Of a DNA stretch of 64,000 bases, positions 1 to 8,247 are shown piece after piece; position 1 is the stretch's first letter; every line of letters starts with the position of its first letter. Below the pieces are notes generated by a model, which was not told where the DNA came from, searched no databases, and saw only the letters and a list, made by a program, of their open reading frames with translations. The DNA is taken from positions 3,364,001-3,428,000 of the forward strand of contig NC_010001.1 of assembly GCF_000018685.1 (NCBI RefSeq), given 5' to 3'. The translations under genes were made by a program, and so were the position numbers. This DNA comes from Lachnoclostridium phytofermentans ISDg. GTDB taxonomy: Bacteria; Bacillota; Clostridia; Lachnospirales; Lachnospiraceae.

Positions 1-1094
1 CCATCTAACTTCTGTGCCTCTGATAAAGGTGCTAACGTAGTTACTGTTAATATCTGAGTTTGACCACGGGTAAACATACCGCTACCATGTACTCTTGGAA
101 GCATATCTACTTCTGCAGCAAGACGACGAATCTGGTGGATTTCTCTACCATCTGGACGCTTGTGATCTTTTAAAATCATCTTACGAACTGTCTTCTTCTG
201 ATATTTATAAACTGCTTCATCAATTAAATGAAGCCACTCTGGATTGCTTTCTTCAAAAACTTCAGCTAATTTATTCTTAATTTCACGGATATTTTCTTCT
301 CTAACCTGTTTCACATCAGTAAATACTGCTTCTTCCATCTGTTCTGGAGTAACAACCTCTTTGATTGCTGCAAACATCTCTTCTGGAATTTCGCAACTAA
401 TATAGCCGTGTTTTTCTTTACCAAATTCAGCTACGATTTTATCGATAAACTGAATTACTTCTTGATTTACCTCATGAGCAGCAAAGATAGCTTCTAACAT
501 CTTATCTTCTGGTACTTCATTTGCACCTGCTTCAATCATGATAACTTTATCTCTTGTTGAAGCTACTGTTAATGCAAGATCAGATACTGCTTTCTGAGCA
601 GCTGTTGGATTAAATACAAGCTCTCCATCAACAAGACCAACTTGAGTTGTTGCACATGGTCCATCAAATGGGATATCAGAAATTGCTACAGAAATAGCAG
701 AGCCAAGCATTGCAGTTAACTCTGGGCTACAATCTGGATCAACAGACATTACTAGATTATTTAATGTAACGTCATTACGATAATCTTTTGGGAACAAAGG
801 TCTCATTGGACGGTCAATAACACGAGAAGTTAAAATAGCATTTTCACTTGCTTTACCTTCTCTCTTATTAAATCCACCTGGTACCTTACCAACTGCATAT
901 AACTTTTCTTCATATTCTACACTTAATGGGAAGAAATCAATTCCTTCTCTTGGCTTATCAGATGCTGTAGCTGTAGATAATACTACAGTATCGCCATAAT
1001 GCATAAATGCAGCACCATTTGCTTGCGCTGCAACTCTACCAACATCAACACTTAATGTTCTGCCGGCAAGTTCCATGGAAAAACTTTTGTACAT
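1..1094 (-). CDS. pnp: Polynucleotide phosphorylase, 5' part (runs off the left edge)
   Basis: Reading the minus strand from an ATG at 1092-1094 gives a protein beginning MYKSFSMELAGRTLSVDVGR, followed by the first RNase PH-like domain (segments such as GGFNKREGKASE and SRVIDRPMRPLFP) and the start of the second (KDHKRPDGREIHQIRRL, HGSGMFTRGQTQ). This is PNPase, the 3'-5' phosphorolytic exoribonuclease of RNA turnover. About 364 codons of the roughly 700 expected are present; the KH and S1 domains lie outside the window. A strong AAAAGGAGA site sits 7 bases before the start. In many Firmicutes pnp follows rpsO directly; here rpsO is about 4.5 kb upstream, with folC, folT and a MATE gene between, and pnp has its own long leader. 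Confidence 0.97.
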   Translation of the reverse strand, partial: MYKSFSMELAGRTLSVDVGRVAAQANGAAFMHYGDTVVLSTATASDKPREGIDFFPLSVEYEEKLYAVGKVPGGFNKREGKASENAILTSRVIDRPMRPLFPKDYRNDVTLNNLVMSVDPDCSPELTAMLGSAISVAISDIPFDGPCATTQVGLVDGELVFNPTAAQKAVSDLALTVASTRDKVIMIEAGANEVPEDKMLEAIFAAHEVNQEVIQFIDKIVAEFGKEKHGYISCEIPEEMFAAIKEVVTPEQMEEAVFTDVKQVREENIREIKNKLAEVFEESNPEWLHLIDEAVYKYQKKTVRKMILKDHKRPDGREIHQIRRLAAEVDMLPRVHGSGMFTRGQTQILTVTTLAPLSEAQKLD

Positions 1095-1372
1095 ATTGTA
1101 ATCTCCTTTTATTAATATATAAGAACTAATGTCCTCTTGTGGAGATTCCGAAACAACTGAAAACCTCACTACCCTCCATTCTGGCGCTTTAACACCTTCT
1201 GATAAAAGGGCAACTTTGTGTGCTAACACAAATTGCCGTGTGAAATTTTTTTCACACTACCCTTTAAGAAACATGAAGTAATGGTTTTTTCAGAAGTCTC
1301 GGGAAATATCTCCACGTTACTCTATCAATGGGTTAGGTATTAGTCCATATTTATCCATAGGATAACCCACTT
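1095..1372 (-). ncRNA. Large structured 5' leader of pnp, class not recognised
   Basis: On the minus strand about 278 nt between a probable promoter and the pnp start form a nested fold. The outer stem pairs 1308-1315 (GTGGAGAT) with 1139-1146 (ATCTCCAC). An inner stem pairs 1290-1296 (CTTCTGA) with 1196-1202 (TCAGAAG). Inside it AAAGGG/CCCTTT closes two hairpins, one at 1238-1257 (GTGTGAAA/TTTCACAC) and one at 1209-1237 (GGCAA..TTGCC). An ACCATTACT segment in the inner loop can pair with AGTGAGGT outside it, which would be a pseudoknot. E. coli pnp is autoregulated through a leader hairpin, so regulation of pnp is the obvious guess. I do not recognise a named riboswitch. Folding was done by eye. 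Confidence 0.55.
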
Positions 1373-1378
1373 CTCCTA

Positions 1379-1407
1379 ATTATAACACTCCCCCCATTAA
1401 ATTGCTA
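1379..1407 (-). promoter_or_regulatory. Probable promoter of the pnp leader
   Basis: A perfect TATAAT lies at 1379-1384 on the minus strand, immediately before the folded leader. Seventeen bases upstream the -35 candidate is only TAGCAA, with a run of six G in the spacer. The -10 is convincing, the -35 is not. Confidence 0.4.
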
Positions 1408-1564
1408 CTAAATTTTCACATCTCATAATAACAATATCACTTTTATCGCTATAAAATATAATAATTATTGTAAGTTATATCCCAAGTAAAATAACTATCA
1501 TATTTTATGTAGATTTGCTCTATTTATTAATTTATTAACATATTTACTGGAATGAATACGTAAT

Positions 1565-1690
1565 AATTCATAATTTCATTACATGACCGCTGTAACACAT
1601 CCAGCCTAATATACAATTCTATTATAAGCACGGTAATGAATCCACCCTAATTCATAATTTCATTACATAACTACAGTAACGAATCCAGTC
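1565..1690. repeat. Imperfect 40-bp direct repeat, two copies
   Basis: Copies at 1565-1604 and 1649-1690 share AATTCATAATTTCATTACAT, then a looser second half (GTAAC.xATCCAG). A shorter piece (GGTAATGAATCCA) lies between them. They occupy the A/T-rich DNA between folC and the pnp promoter; 1408-1564 holds nothing else I can name. Confidence 0.6.
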
Positions 1691-1703
1691 TTAATATCTT
1701 ACC

Positions 1704-2978
1704 CTATTCACCAATAAAACAATCCCTGATTTCTGCTGCCATATATAGTGAACCAATAACACAGATAATGTCATCTTCTCTTGCATCTCTTAAAGCTGCC
1801 ATAATACCTTCGACTGGTGTTGCATTGTGCGAAACCAAAGGATGGTGCTTTGATAACTCTTCAGCTAGTTGTTCTGAAGGTAACGCTCTAGTGTTTTTCG
1901 GAGTTACGGCAATAAATCTTTTTGTAAAAGGAACAAGATATGGGATCATTCCTTTATAATCTTTATCAGCCAAGACACCAAGAATTACAATTGCTTTTTT
2001 CCCTGGAATGAATTGCTTTAAAACTTCAGAGAATGCTTCTACACACTGAACATTATGTCCACCATCTAAAATTACCAATGGTTGTTTACACAAAACCTCG
2101 AATCTTCCTGGCCAAGTAACATAATTCATTCCCTCTGAAATAGCATTTTCAGAAATTTTATAACCCAAAGTTTGTAGCTGAGCAATTACTTCAAGGGCTA
2201 CTGCCGCATTTTTTCTTTGATGCTCTCCTATCAAAGATAAGGATAGGTTAGTATTTTGTTTATAAGAAAATTTTTGCCTGGATAAATTCTCCTGGTGAAG
2301 TTTTAATTCAGAAAATTCTGCGAACACAAGTTTATTATGTCTTTCTTCACAAGTTAATTTTATCACTTCTTCTACTTCTTTCTCCTGCTCATAACTTACA
2401 ACAATACCATTCTCTTTTATGATACCCGCTTTCTTACAAGCAATTTCTTTTAGTGTTGTTCCTAAGTAGTCGACATGATCTATACCTATATTCGTTAACA
2501 CCGAAACCAAAGGCGTCTCAATCACATTTGTCGCATCCAGCTCACCACCGAGCCCTACCTCTAATACAACCAAGTCACATTTGGTATCGTAAAAATACTG
2601 AAATGCCATTGCGGTAGTCAATTCAAATTCTGTTGGTATCTCATCAAGCATGAGGTAAGTTGTAAAATCTTTTACCTTCTTACAGACTTTAGCAAAATCT
2701 TCATTGCTTATCACTTCTCCATTGATTTGAATCTGTTCATTTTCAGTTTCTAAAAAAGGTGATGTAAATAATCCTACTTTTAACCCAGCACAACGTAAAA
2801 TGGAGGATAGCATCTTACATGTAGAACCCTTGCCATTGGTACCAGCAACATGAATAAATTTTAACTTCTTTTCAGGATGATCCATGTAATCTAATAGCTT
2901 ATTTAAGTTCTTCAGTGATAATTCTCCAGTATTTCTCTTGTAACTTCTCAGATATTTAATTGCTTCTTGATAATTCAT
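1704..2978 (-). CDS. folC: Folylpolyglutamate synthase / dihydrofolate synthase
   Basis: The 424-residue product is a Mur-ligase-type enzyme that adds glutamate to (dihydro)folates in the cytoplasm, using ATP. The P-loop is VAGTNGKGSTCKML near residue 45, followed by FTSPFLETENEQIQING. Further family segments are EVGLGGELDATN, GIDHVDYLGTTLKEIACKKAGIIK, the C-terminal WPGRFEVL and ILDGGHN. The length is normal for FolC. The ATG is preceded by GAGGAACGGAT. A folate-type ECF transporter S-component lies immediately upstream on the same strand, so import and polyglutamylation of folate are neighbours. A strong terminator separates them, however, so they are probably not one simple transcript. Confidence 0.95.
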   Translation of the reverse strand: MNYQEAIKYLRSYKRNTGELSLKNLNKLLDYMDHPEKKLKFIHVAGTNGKGSTCKMLSSILRCAGLKVGLFTSPFLETENEQIQINGEVISNEDFAKVCKKVKDFTTYLMLDEIPTEFELTTAMAFQYFYDTKCDLVVLEVGLGGELDATNVIETPLVSVLTNIGIDHVDYLGTTLKEIACKKAGIIKENGIVVSYEQEKEVEEVIKLTCEERHNKLVFAEFSELKLHQENLSRQKFSYKQNTNLSLSLIGEHQRKNAAVALEVIAQLQTLGYKISENAISEGMNYVTWPGRFEVLCKQPLVILDGGHNVQCVEAFSEVLKQFIPGKKAIVILGVLADKDYKGMIPYLVPFTKRFIAVTPKNTRALPSEQLAEELSKHHPLVSHNATPVEGIMAALRDAREDDIICVIGSLYMAAEIRDCFIGE

Positions 2979-3122
2979 ATCCGTTCCTCGCTCCCTTCGC
3001 TGTCCTTATCCCTATAAGGAAATCACCTGTTGTTTACCCATTCAGACAAATATGCCTGAAAAATCTCTTTCGTAACAGAAAACATTAGAATATCATTTAT
3101 GGGCTTTTTTGCTGTACTCAAC

Positions 3123-3195
3123 AAAAAAGCTGTGGCCGTCTTTTGAGATATCCTACTTTGCTAGCAGTTGATTTTCAAAAGACTGCGCCACAGCC
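3123..3195 (-). terminator. Rho-independent terminator after the folT-like gene
   Basis: On the minus strand GCTGTGGC plus GTCTTTTGA pairs with TCAAAAGAC plus GCCACAGC across a 30-base loop, followed by TTTTTT. It lies about 20 bases past the folT stop. Confidence 0.85.
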
Positions 3196-3215
3196 TATGA
3201 CATCCATAACAACAA

Positions 3216-3779
3216 TTACATTATAACTATTGCTTTTTTAATAATTGGAACAATTGTTTTACTTATAACATAAGTTACACTGATAATAACGATCGACATC
3301 ACTGCAGATTGTATGGAGCGAATAGGAATTAATCCCCAGAAGGTAGACTTACCCGATATAATCGAAAGCCAATAAGAATTAATCACTAATCCACAGAAAA
3401 ACTGATTTACAACTGCCGCACCGACGATATTCGGTAAACTTTGTTTTTTATGAAGAAATAATCCATAGACGATACCACTTATAAATGCAGTGATTGTAAA
3501 TCCAGGAAAATATGCTCCCATAGGAAATAGGATTGCTCCTAAAAAATCAGAACATGCAGCAACTGTTGCACTTGCTATTGGTCCGTATAAAATTGCTGCA
3601 ATTACCACTGGAATAAAACCAAAGGAAAATCGTATATTCCATTCCTTTAGTGATAAAAACCTAGTTAAAATCACCTCAATAGCTACGAGCAATGCTAATA
3701 CTATAAAAGTCTCTAATGTAAATACCTTTTTTCCTTTTTTTAAATCTTTGTTTTTAACATTTTTCTCTTGATTTAGCAT
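3216..3779 (-). CDS. folT: ECF transporter S-component, folate family (FolT-like)
   Basis: A 187-residue, very hydrophobic protein with five or six predicted membrane segments after a Lys-rich N-terminus (NKDLKKGKKVFTLETFIVLALL). The segment VILTRFLSLKEWNIRFSFGFIPVVIAAILYGP is typical of S-components that bind vitamins for an energy-coupling factor transporter. The neighbouring folC makes folate the likely substrate; this is by family memory and context. I start it at the internal ATG at 3777-3779 because AGGAGGTATTTT precedes it, while the longer ORF has no ribosome site. The shared ECF ATPases and T-component are not in this window. Confidence 0.8.
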   Translation of the reverse strand: MLNQEKNVKNKDLKKGKKVFTLETFIVLALLVAIEVILTRFLSLKEWNIRFSFGFIPVVIAAILYGPIASATVAACSDFLGAILFPMGAYFPGFTITAFISGIVYGLFLHKKQSLPNIVGAAVVNQFFCGLVINSYWLSIISGKSTFWGLIPIRSIQSAVMSIVIISVTYVISKTIVPIIKKAIVIM

Positions 3780-3797
3780 AAAATACCTCCTTTCCAA

Positions 3798-3950
3798 GCT
3801 ATTCCATAGCTATGCTATCAGAAAGCTATATTTGTCTCGCAACCTATTGTCCGCACAAAGCGGCCAACCATGCATTCTAAATAGAATTCATGTTTTGCTA
3901 CAACAATATTTGCTCATCGACAAAGTAATTCTAACATAGGTTTTTCTAGA
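3798..3950 (-). promoter_or_regulatory. Structured leader upstream of the folT-like gene
   Basis: On the minus strand TATTGT (3903-3908) can pair with ACAATA (3845-3850). This encloses two hairpins: one at 3869-3892 (CATG.ATTCT..AGAAT.CATG) and one at 3851-3863 (CCGC..GCGG). That makes a compact three-way junction about 65 bases before the start. A folate riboswitch would be expected in front of such a gene, but I cannot match the tetrahydrofolate riboswitch consensus. The class is unknown. Confidence 0.4.
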
Positions 3951-4014
3951 ATACTATAAGAAAATTATACAATTTTTACGAAGATTATACGAAAACTTTG
4001 TATTAAATATGTCT

Positions 4015-5376
4015 CTAAGCTACGATATTCCTCAACCATTTTTTCTTACGATATCTAGGAATTCCAAGTATCATCTTATAAATTTCTTCTGATAAAACCA
4101 TTGCATATACTGCTTCTATTGGAAAATGAAACACTAAACCACCAAGAAAAGCCATCGGTATTCCTATCAACCAAACACCAGTGACATCAAGAAATAACGC
4201 GGCTTTGGTATCTCCGCCACTTCGGAGGATACCAACGATATTAACCGTATTAAATACTTTAAAAAATAAATAAGCAAGGAACACCAATAAGCACTTTCGA
4301 ATAGATGCAGAAACAACTGGTTCCATATGAAAAACTGCAATCATTGGATTCATAAAAACTATCCCAAGTGCAATAATTACTACCGTTACCATTGCTTGCA
4401 GAATTAATATAAATTTTGCATGAAGCTCTGCATCCTTTAATTTTCCTGCACCAAGTTCATTACCAAGAATAACTGCCGTTGCATTACTGATTCCCATAAA
4501 AACAACCTGTAATATCTGTTCAATATTTTGAGTTATTGTGATAGCAGCCATCGCATTATCACCCATTCTACCATAGGCAAGGGAATACATCGTAATTCCA
4601 AGTCCCCACATAAACTCATTCATAATAACCGGAGATGCAGTTTTAAAGTAGATGGAGTATAAATCTTTATCGTAAAAGAAAAGATGTGACACGCTAATTG
4701 AAACTGGACTTTTCTTATAATATACGAGTAAAATCATTGCTACAACCTCTACAATTCTTGCAATTAATGTGGCTATAGCTGCACCTTCTACTCCTAGCTC
4801 TGGAAATCCAAACTTACCAAAAATCAAGACATAATTTAAAATAACATTCGTCACTATCGCAACAAGGCTAATTACAACTGGTAGTTTTACCTGATTCACA
4901 CTTCGAAGTGCAGACATGAAAATTTGGGTGACTGCTGTTATTACATAACTAATACATACAATCTTTAAATATTTCGCACCAATTATTATTGTTGGTTCAC
5001 TGTTTGTAAAGATACTCATTACTAATTGAGGCTTTAGAAATGAGACTAAAGTAAATAAAAAAGCACTCGTAACACCAAGCAGCATGGATAGCCCGACAAC
5101 ACGCTTAATGTTTTTAATATCCCTCATCCCCCAATATTGAGAGGTCAGAATACAAGAGCCACTGCAAATTCCAAATAACAGAAGACTCACTACAAAAAAA
5201 ATCTTATTTGCAATTCCTACTGCGGCCACTGTTGTAGTATCAAGACGGCTAATCATTAGGGTATCAACAAAATTTAAAACATTGTTTAAAAGCCCTTGTA
5301 AAGCTATAGGAATAGCTATCATTGCGGCCTTTTTCAGAAAGGCTTTATCTTGCTTCATTTCGTGAATTAAATTCAT
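4015..5376 (-). CDS. MATE family efflux protein
   Basis: About 453 residues with 12 hydrophobic segments. The opening AAMIAIPIALQGLLNNVLNFVDTLMIS and the repeat in the second half (FKTASPVIMNEFMWGLGITMYSLAYGRMG) show the two-fold internal symmetry of MATE/NorM drug:cation antiporters of the inner membrane. The substrate cannot be read from sequence. I chose the ATG at 5374-5376 (MNLIHEMKQDK) because GGAGACAAGT precedes it; the 30 extra residues of the open frame look non-coding. It follows rpsO but is separated by a terminator and a dispersed inverted repeat (about 5,490-5,545). Confidence 0.92.
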   Translation of the reverse strand: MNLIHEMKQDKAFLKKAAMIAIPIALQGLLNNVLNFVDTLMISRLDTTTVAAVGIANKIFFVVSLLLFGICSGSCILTSQYWGMRDIKNIKRVVGLSMLLGVTSAFLFTLVSFLKPQLVMSIFTNSEPTIIIGAKYLKIVCISYVITAVTQIFMSALRSVNQVKLPVVISLVAIVTNVILNYVLIFGKFGFPELGVEGAAIATLIARIVEVVAMILLVYYKKSPVSISVSHLFFYDKDLYSIYFKTASPVIMNEFMWGLGITMYSLAYGRMGDNAMAAITITQNIEQILQVVFMGISNATAVILGNELGAGKLKDAELHAKFILILQAMVTVVIIALGIVFMNPMIAVFHMEPVVSASIRKCLLVFLAYLFFKVFNTVNIVGILRSGGDTKAALFLDVTGVWLIGIPMAFLGGLVFHFPIEAVYAMVLSEEIYKMILGIPRYRKKKWLRNIVA

Positions 5377-5586
5377 ACTTGTCTCCATTAAACAACAAAA
5401 ATCACTTTGTGTTTTATTTATGATATTGAAAAGTTCGCGAAGGATTTTATTATAACAAGGAAACACTCGCGAAGTATTTTTTTGACAAGGAAAAGCTTTC
5501 TATGTATTTATATGACAGATAAGTTCGCGTACTTTTTCTTGTCATAACAAGTGAAGCAGCTTGCTGACTACTTTGCTTTCCCTATA

Positions 5587-5619
5587 GAAAAAAAGAGACT
5601 GTACTAAAGTACAGTCTCC
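5587..5619 (-). terminator. Terminator of rpsO
   Basis: Perfect hairpin GAGACTGTAC-TTTA-GTACAGTCTC on the minus strand followed by eight T, 14 bases past the rpsO stop. Confidence 0.93.
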
Positions 5620-5632
5620 ACATTACAAGCTC

Positions 5633-5899
5633 TTACTTTCTTAAGCCTAAGCGAGCGATTAACTCACGATATCCCTCAAGATTAGTTTTCTTAAGGTACT
5701 CAAGTAAACCTTTTCTCTGACCTACCATTTTAAGAAGACCTCTTCTGGAATGATGATCTTTTTTGTTGATCTTTAAATGCTCTGTTAACTCAGCAATTCT
5801 TTCAGTTAAAAGTGCAATCTGAACCTCAGGTGAACCTGTGTCGTTCGCATTTCTACCATATGCGTTAATAATCTCTTGCTTTTTCTCTTTGCTAATCAT
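5633..5899 (-). CDS. rpsO: 30S ribosomal protein S15
   Basis: Eighty-eight residues, the usual S15 length. Family segments include [22 protein letters not shown], the rRNA-contacting [22 protein letters not shown] and the terminal [12 protein letters not shown]15 is a primary 16S rRNA-binding protein of the 30S platform. The start has AGGAGGACTAATCC before it. The gene has its own promoter, folded leader and terminator, so it is a monocistronic, probably self-regulated unit. Confidence 0.98.
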
Positions 5900-5926
5900 G
5901 GATTAGTCCTCCTTATAATTATAATC

Positions 5927-5974
5927 GCCTTATACTAAGAGACTGGTCGGAGTGTCCAAATTCTGAGTATAGGC
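5927..5974 (-). promoter_or_regulatory. rpsO leader stem, candidate S15 autoregulatory site
   Basis: The mRNA leader contains GCCTATACT (5' side) pairing with AGTATAAGGC (3' side), 48 bases in all, with an internal part TGGACACTCCGACCA that can form a further stem. It ends 27 bases before the rpsO start. S15 represses its own mRNA through lineage-specific leader structures in several bacteria; the assignment here rests on position and fold only. Confidence 0.5.
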
Positions 5975-5991
5975 TGTTTTACACATCAAAA

Positions 5992-6020
5992 ATAATACCA
6001 TAGCATTTCCCTCTTGTAAA
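5992..6020 (-). promoter_or_regulatory. Sigma-A type promoter of rpsO
   Basis: TTTACA (6015-6020), 17-bp spacer, TATTAT (5992-5997) on the minus strand; each hexamer has one mismatch to consensus. Transcription would begin just before the leader stem. Confidence 0.65.
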
Positions 6021-6083
6021 GGGGCAACTTACAAATTTAATTAGTTTACCCCCTTAAAACCCCTAAAACTCTTAAAATCCCTC

Positions 6084-7748
6084 TTAAATATCCTCCGGAT
6101 CTTCATCCAAGATAGAAAATGCAATATTTGTTCCATGGTCAGCGACACGTTCTAAATTAGATAATAAGTCAGAAAAAATCATTCCTGTTTCCGCACTACA
6201 TGCGTTTTTAGTAAGACGAACTACGTGATTTTTCTGGAAACGTCGCTCCATATCATCAATTGAATTTTCAAATTTTAATATTTCTTCTAAGTACTCTCTG
6301 TTTTTATTCTCAAACATTTCAATCGAGTAGCTTAGTAACTTCTGTACTGCAGTTGCCATTTTATTAATTTCTTCTACTGCTTCTGAGCTAAAATGCAGAT
6401 TACCTTCTATAGCTTGTTTTGCAAAATCTGCGACGTTTTCTGCATGGTCACCGATTCGCTCAATATCATTTACAACATGAAATAGACTAGCTAAAACCTT
6501 ACGGTCATCAATAGGTAAAGAATACTGGTTTGCATTTACTAAATAATTCGTAATCTCTCGACTTAAATAGTTGATCGAACTCTCCGTTTCATAAACCTCT
6601 GAGATTTGTTTCTCATCACTGTTTAATAACGATGAAAGAGCTATTGATAAATTATGAAAGGTGATTTGTGCCATACGAACAATTTCGTTGATTGCATTCG
6701 GTACCGCTGCAGTTGTTTGAAAACTGGTGAAATCAGTAATAAATTCCAAATGCATATTATCTACTTTCTTATCTTCTCCTGGTACAATTAAAGTAGCAGC
6801 CTTAGCAATATATTTTGTGATTGGGAAACAAATTGCTACCTCGAATACTTTAAAAATTAAGTGTGTATTCGCTACTTGTCTAGCTATCGTTTGGCTAACA
6901 CCATCTACGACCTCGTTAGTGTTTCCACCGGATATAGCAATAATAAAGTCTTTAATCTGGTTTTCAAAGAATAATAAGATTACAAAAATTGCAAAAGAAC
7001 CAATTATATTTACTAACAGGTGGATCCAGGCAGCTCTTTTCGCTGTTTTTTTACTACCGATACTAGCAAGTAAGGCAGAAACACAAGATCCCATGTTACA
7101 ACCAAGGATAATATAAAAACATATATTTAATGGAATTAACCCTTGGGAGGCCATTACTAAAACAATACCTACGGTTGCGGAGGAACTTTGAACAATTGCA
7201 GTAATTACAAAACCGACTAAAACACCAAGGAATGGATTATCCATAGAAGCAATTAAATTCATTACTTGCTCGGAAGAACGAAGGGAGTCCATGCTTCCAG
7301 ACATGATACTCATGCCAAAGAAAAGCATTCCAAATCCTAAGACTACTTCACCGATTCTTTTTACCATCGGTTTCTTAACAAACATTACCATACATACACC
7401 CACCATTAAAAATACTGGTGCAACAGCTGATAAATTGAAAGCGATTAATTGTGCTGTGACTGTTGTTCCGATATTCGCTCCAAGAATTACTCCTGTTGCT
7501 TGCATTAGGTTTAACAAGCCAGCATTAACAAAACTGACAACTAATACAGTAGTAGCACTAGAGGACTGTACAACTGCGGTAAATAAAATACCGACTATCA
7601 TCCCTATAAACTGATTTTTAGTACACATCTCCAGTATACTTCGAAGTCTGGCACCAGCAGCCTTTTCAAGGCCATCACTCATAAGTTTCATGCCGTATAA
7701 AAATAGGCCAAGACCAGCAAGTAGCGCTAGTAAACTCTCCATTTTCAT
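6084..7748 (-). CDS. Na+/phosphate cotransporter with C-terminal PhoU-like domain
   Basis: 554 residues. The N-terminal two thirds hold two inverted copies of the Na/Pi cotransporter motif (GILFTAVVQSSSATTVLVVSFV near residue 60 and GFVITAIVQSSSATVGIVLVMA near 185), each with the QSSSAT signature of the NptA/YjbB/SLC34 family. From about residue 335 the protein is soluble and helical, with DIERIGDHAENVADFA and NLERVADHGTNIAFSI, which are PhoU-type metal-binding helices. It likely moves phosphate across the inner membrane with sodium. The start has AAAGGAG before it. A four-repeat Pho box about 100 bp upstream suggests control by phosphate starvation. Confidence 0.93.
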   Translation of the reverse strand: MKMESLLALLAGLGLFLYGMKLMSDGLEKAAGARLRSILEMCTKNQFIGMIVGILFTAVVQSSSATTVLVVSFVNAGLLNLMQATGVILGANIGTTVTAQLIAFNLSAVAPVFLMVGVCMVMFVKKPMVKRIGEVVLGFGMLFFGMSIMSGSMDSLRSSEQVMNLIASMDNPFLGVLVGFVITAIVQSSSATVGIVLVMASQGLIPLNICFYIILGCNMGSCVSALLASIGSKKTAKRAAWIHLLVNIIGSFAIFVILLFFENQIKDFIIAISGGNTNEVVDGVSQTIARQVANTHLIFKVFEVAICFPITKYIAKAATLIVPGEDKKVDNMHLEFITDFTSFQTTAAVPNAINEIVRMAQITFHNLSIALSSLLNSDEKQISEVYETESSINYLSREITNYLVNANQYSLPIDDRKVLASLFHVVNDIERIGDHAENVADFAKQAIEGNLHFSSEAVEEINKMATAVQKLLSYSIEMFENKNREYLEEILKFENSIDDMERRFQKNHVVRLTKNACSAETGMIFSDLLSNLERVADHGTNIAFSILDEDPEDI

Positions 7749-7843
7749 GTGACGTATTCTCCTTTGAAATAAATATGTCTTTTAACTCTTACCTTTAAAC
7801 TTTAATATAACCTCTAATAAGTTACAAGATAAAATTGAAAGTT

Positions 7844-7888
7844 CGTCAATTTACATGTAATTTACACATATTATATCTATATTTTACA
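7844..7888 (-). promoter_or_regulatory. Predicted PhoP/PhoB box and -35 of the Na/Pi cotransporter gene
   Basis: Read on the plus strand, TTTACA begins at 7850, 7861 and 7883, and a degenerate TATATC begins at 7872. These are four hexamers exactly 11 bp apart, the spacing of Firmicute PhoP binding sites (TT[ACT]ACA repeats with 5-bp spacers). On the minus strand TTGACG (7844-7849) follows directly as a possible -35, about 95 bases before the start codon. Seen: the phased repeats. Inferred: binding by a PhoP-type regulator. Confidence 0.65.
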
Positions 7889-8169
7889 TATAATCACGAT
7901 TTTTTGATTGTTAGAATATACATATCTTCCATAATTAACCTTGCTATTCCTAATTAAAATAATCAAACAAGTTAAGGTACACTCTGTGATCTTTATCTTG
8001 TTTGAACAAATTGAACAATAAAACAATGATTATCAACCCTTATATTTATTGTTCATCAAATTTAAATCTCTCTATAATCATCGATGTGAATTAACTGCTC
8101 CAATCGTTATTGTTCATTAACTCCAATCATTGTTTATCGAATACATCGATACTTTTATAACTCTCGCTC
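7889..8169. other. Intergenic A/T-rich DNA with a recurring ATTGTTCAT motif
   Basis: No gene seen. TTATTGTTCAT occurs twice (near 8,036 and 8,106), with relatives CATTGTTTATC and the opposite-strand TTGAACAATAAAAC. This could be a regulator site cluster or a decayed repeat; nothing identifies it. Confidence 0.3.
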
Positions 8170-8205
8170 AAAAAAAATAGACTGTTATATAGTAACAACA
8201 GTCTA
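8170..8205 (-). terminator. Terminator of the MocR-type regulator gene
   Basis: TAGACTGTT-loop-AACAGTCTA followed by eight T on the minus strand, about 40 bases past the stop at 8248. Confidence 0.85.
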
Positions 8206-8247
8206 CAAATTTTATTATAAGAATCTACTAATCTTATTTCTTGGGTA

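Noticed and set aside
95..280. Short plus-strand frame inside pnp
   Set aside because: Antisense to an unmistakable pnp coding sequence and without a ribosome site.
1095..1372. RNase P RNA, tmRNA, 6S RNA or T-box in the pnp leader
   Set aside because: None of their invariant sequences (such as GAGGAAAGTCC or the T-box antiterminator sequence) is present; the overall size resembles 6S RNA but the interior branching does not.
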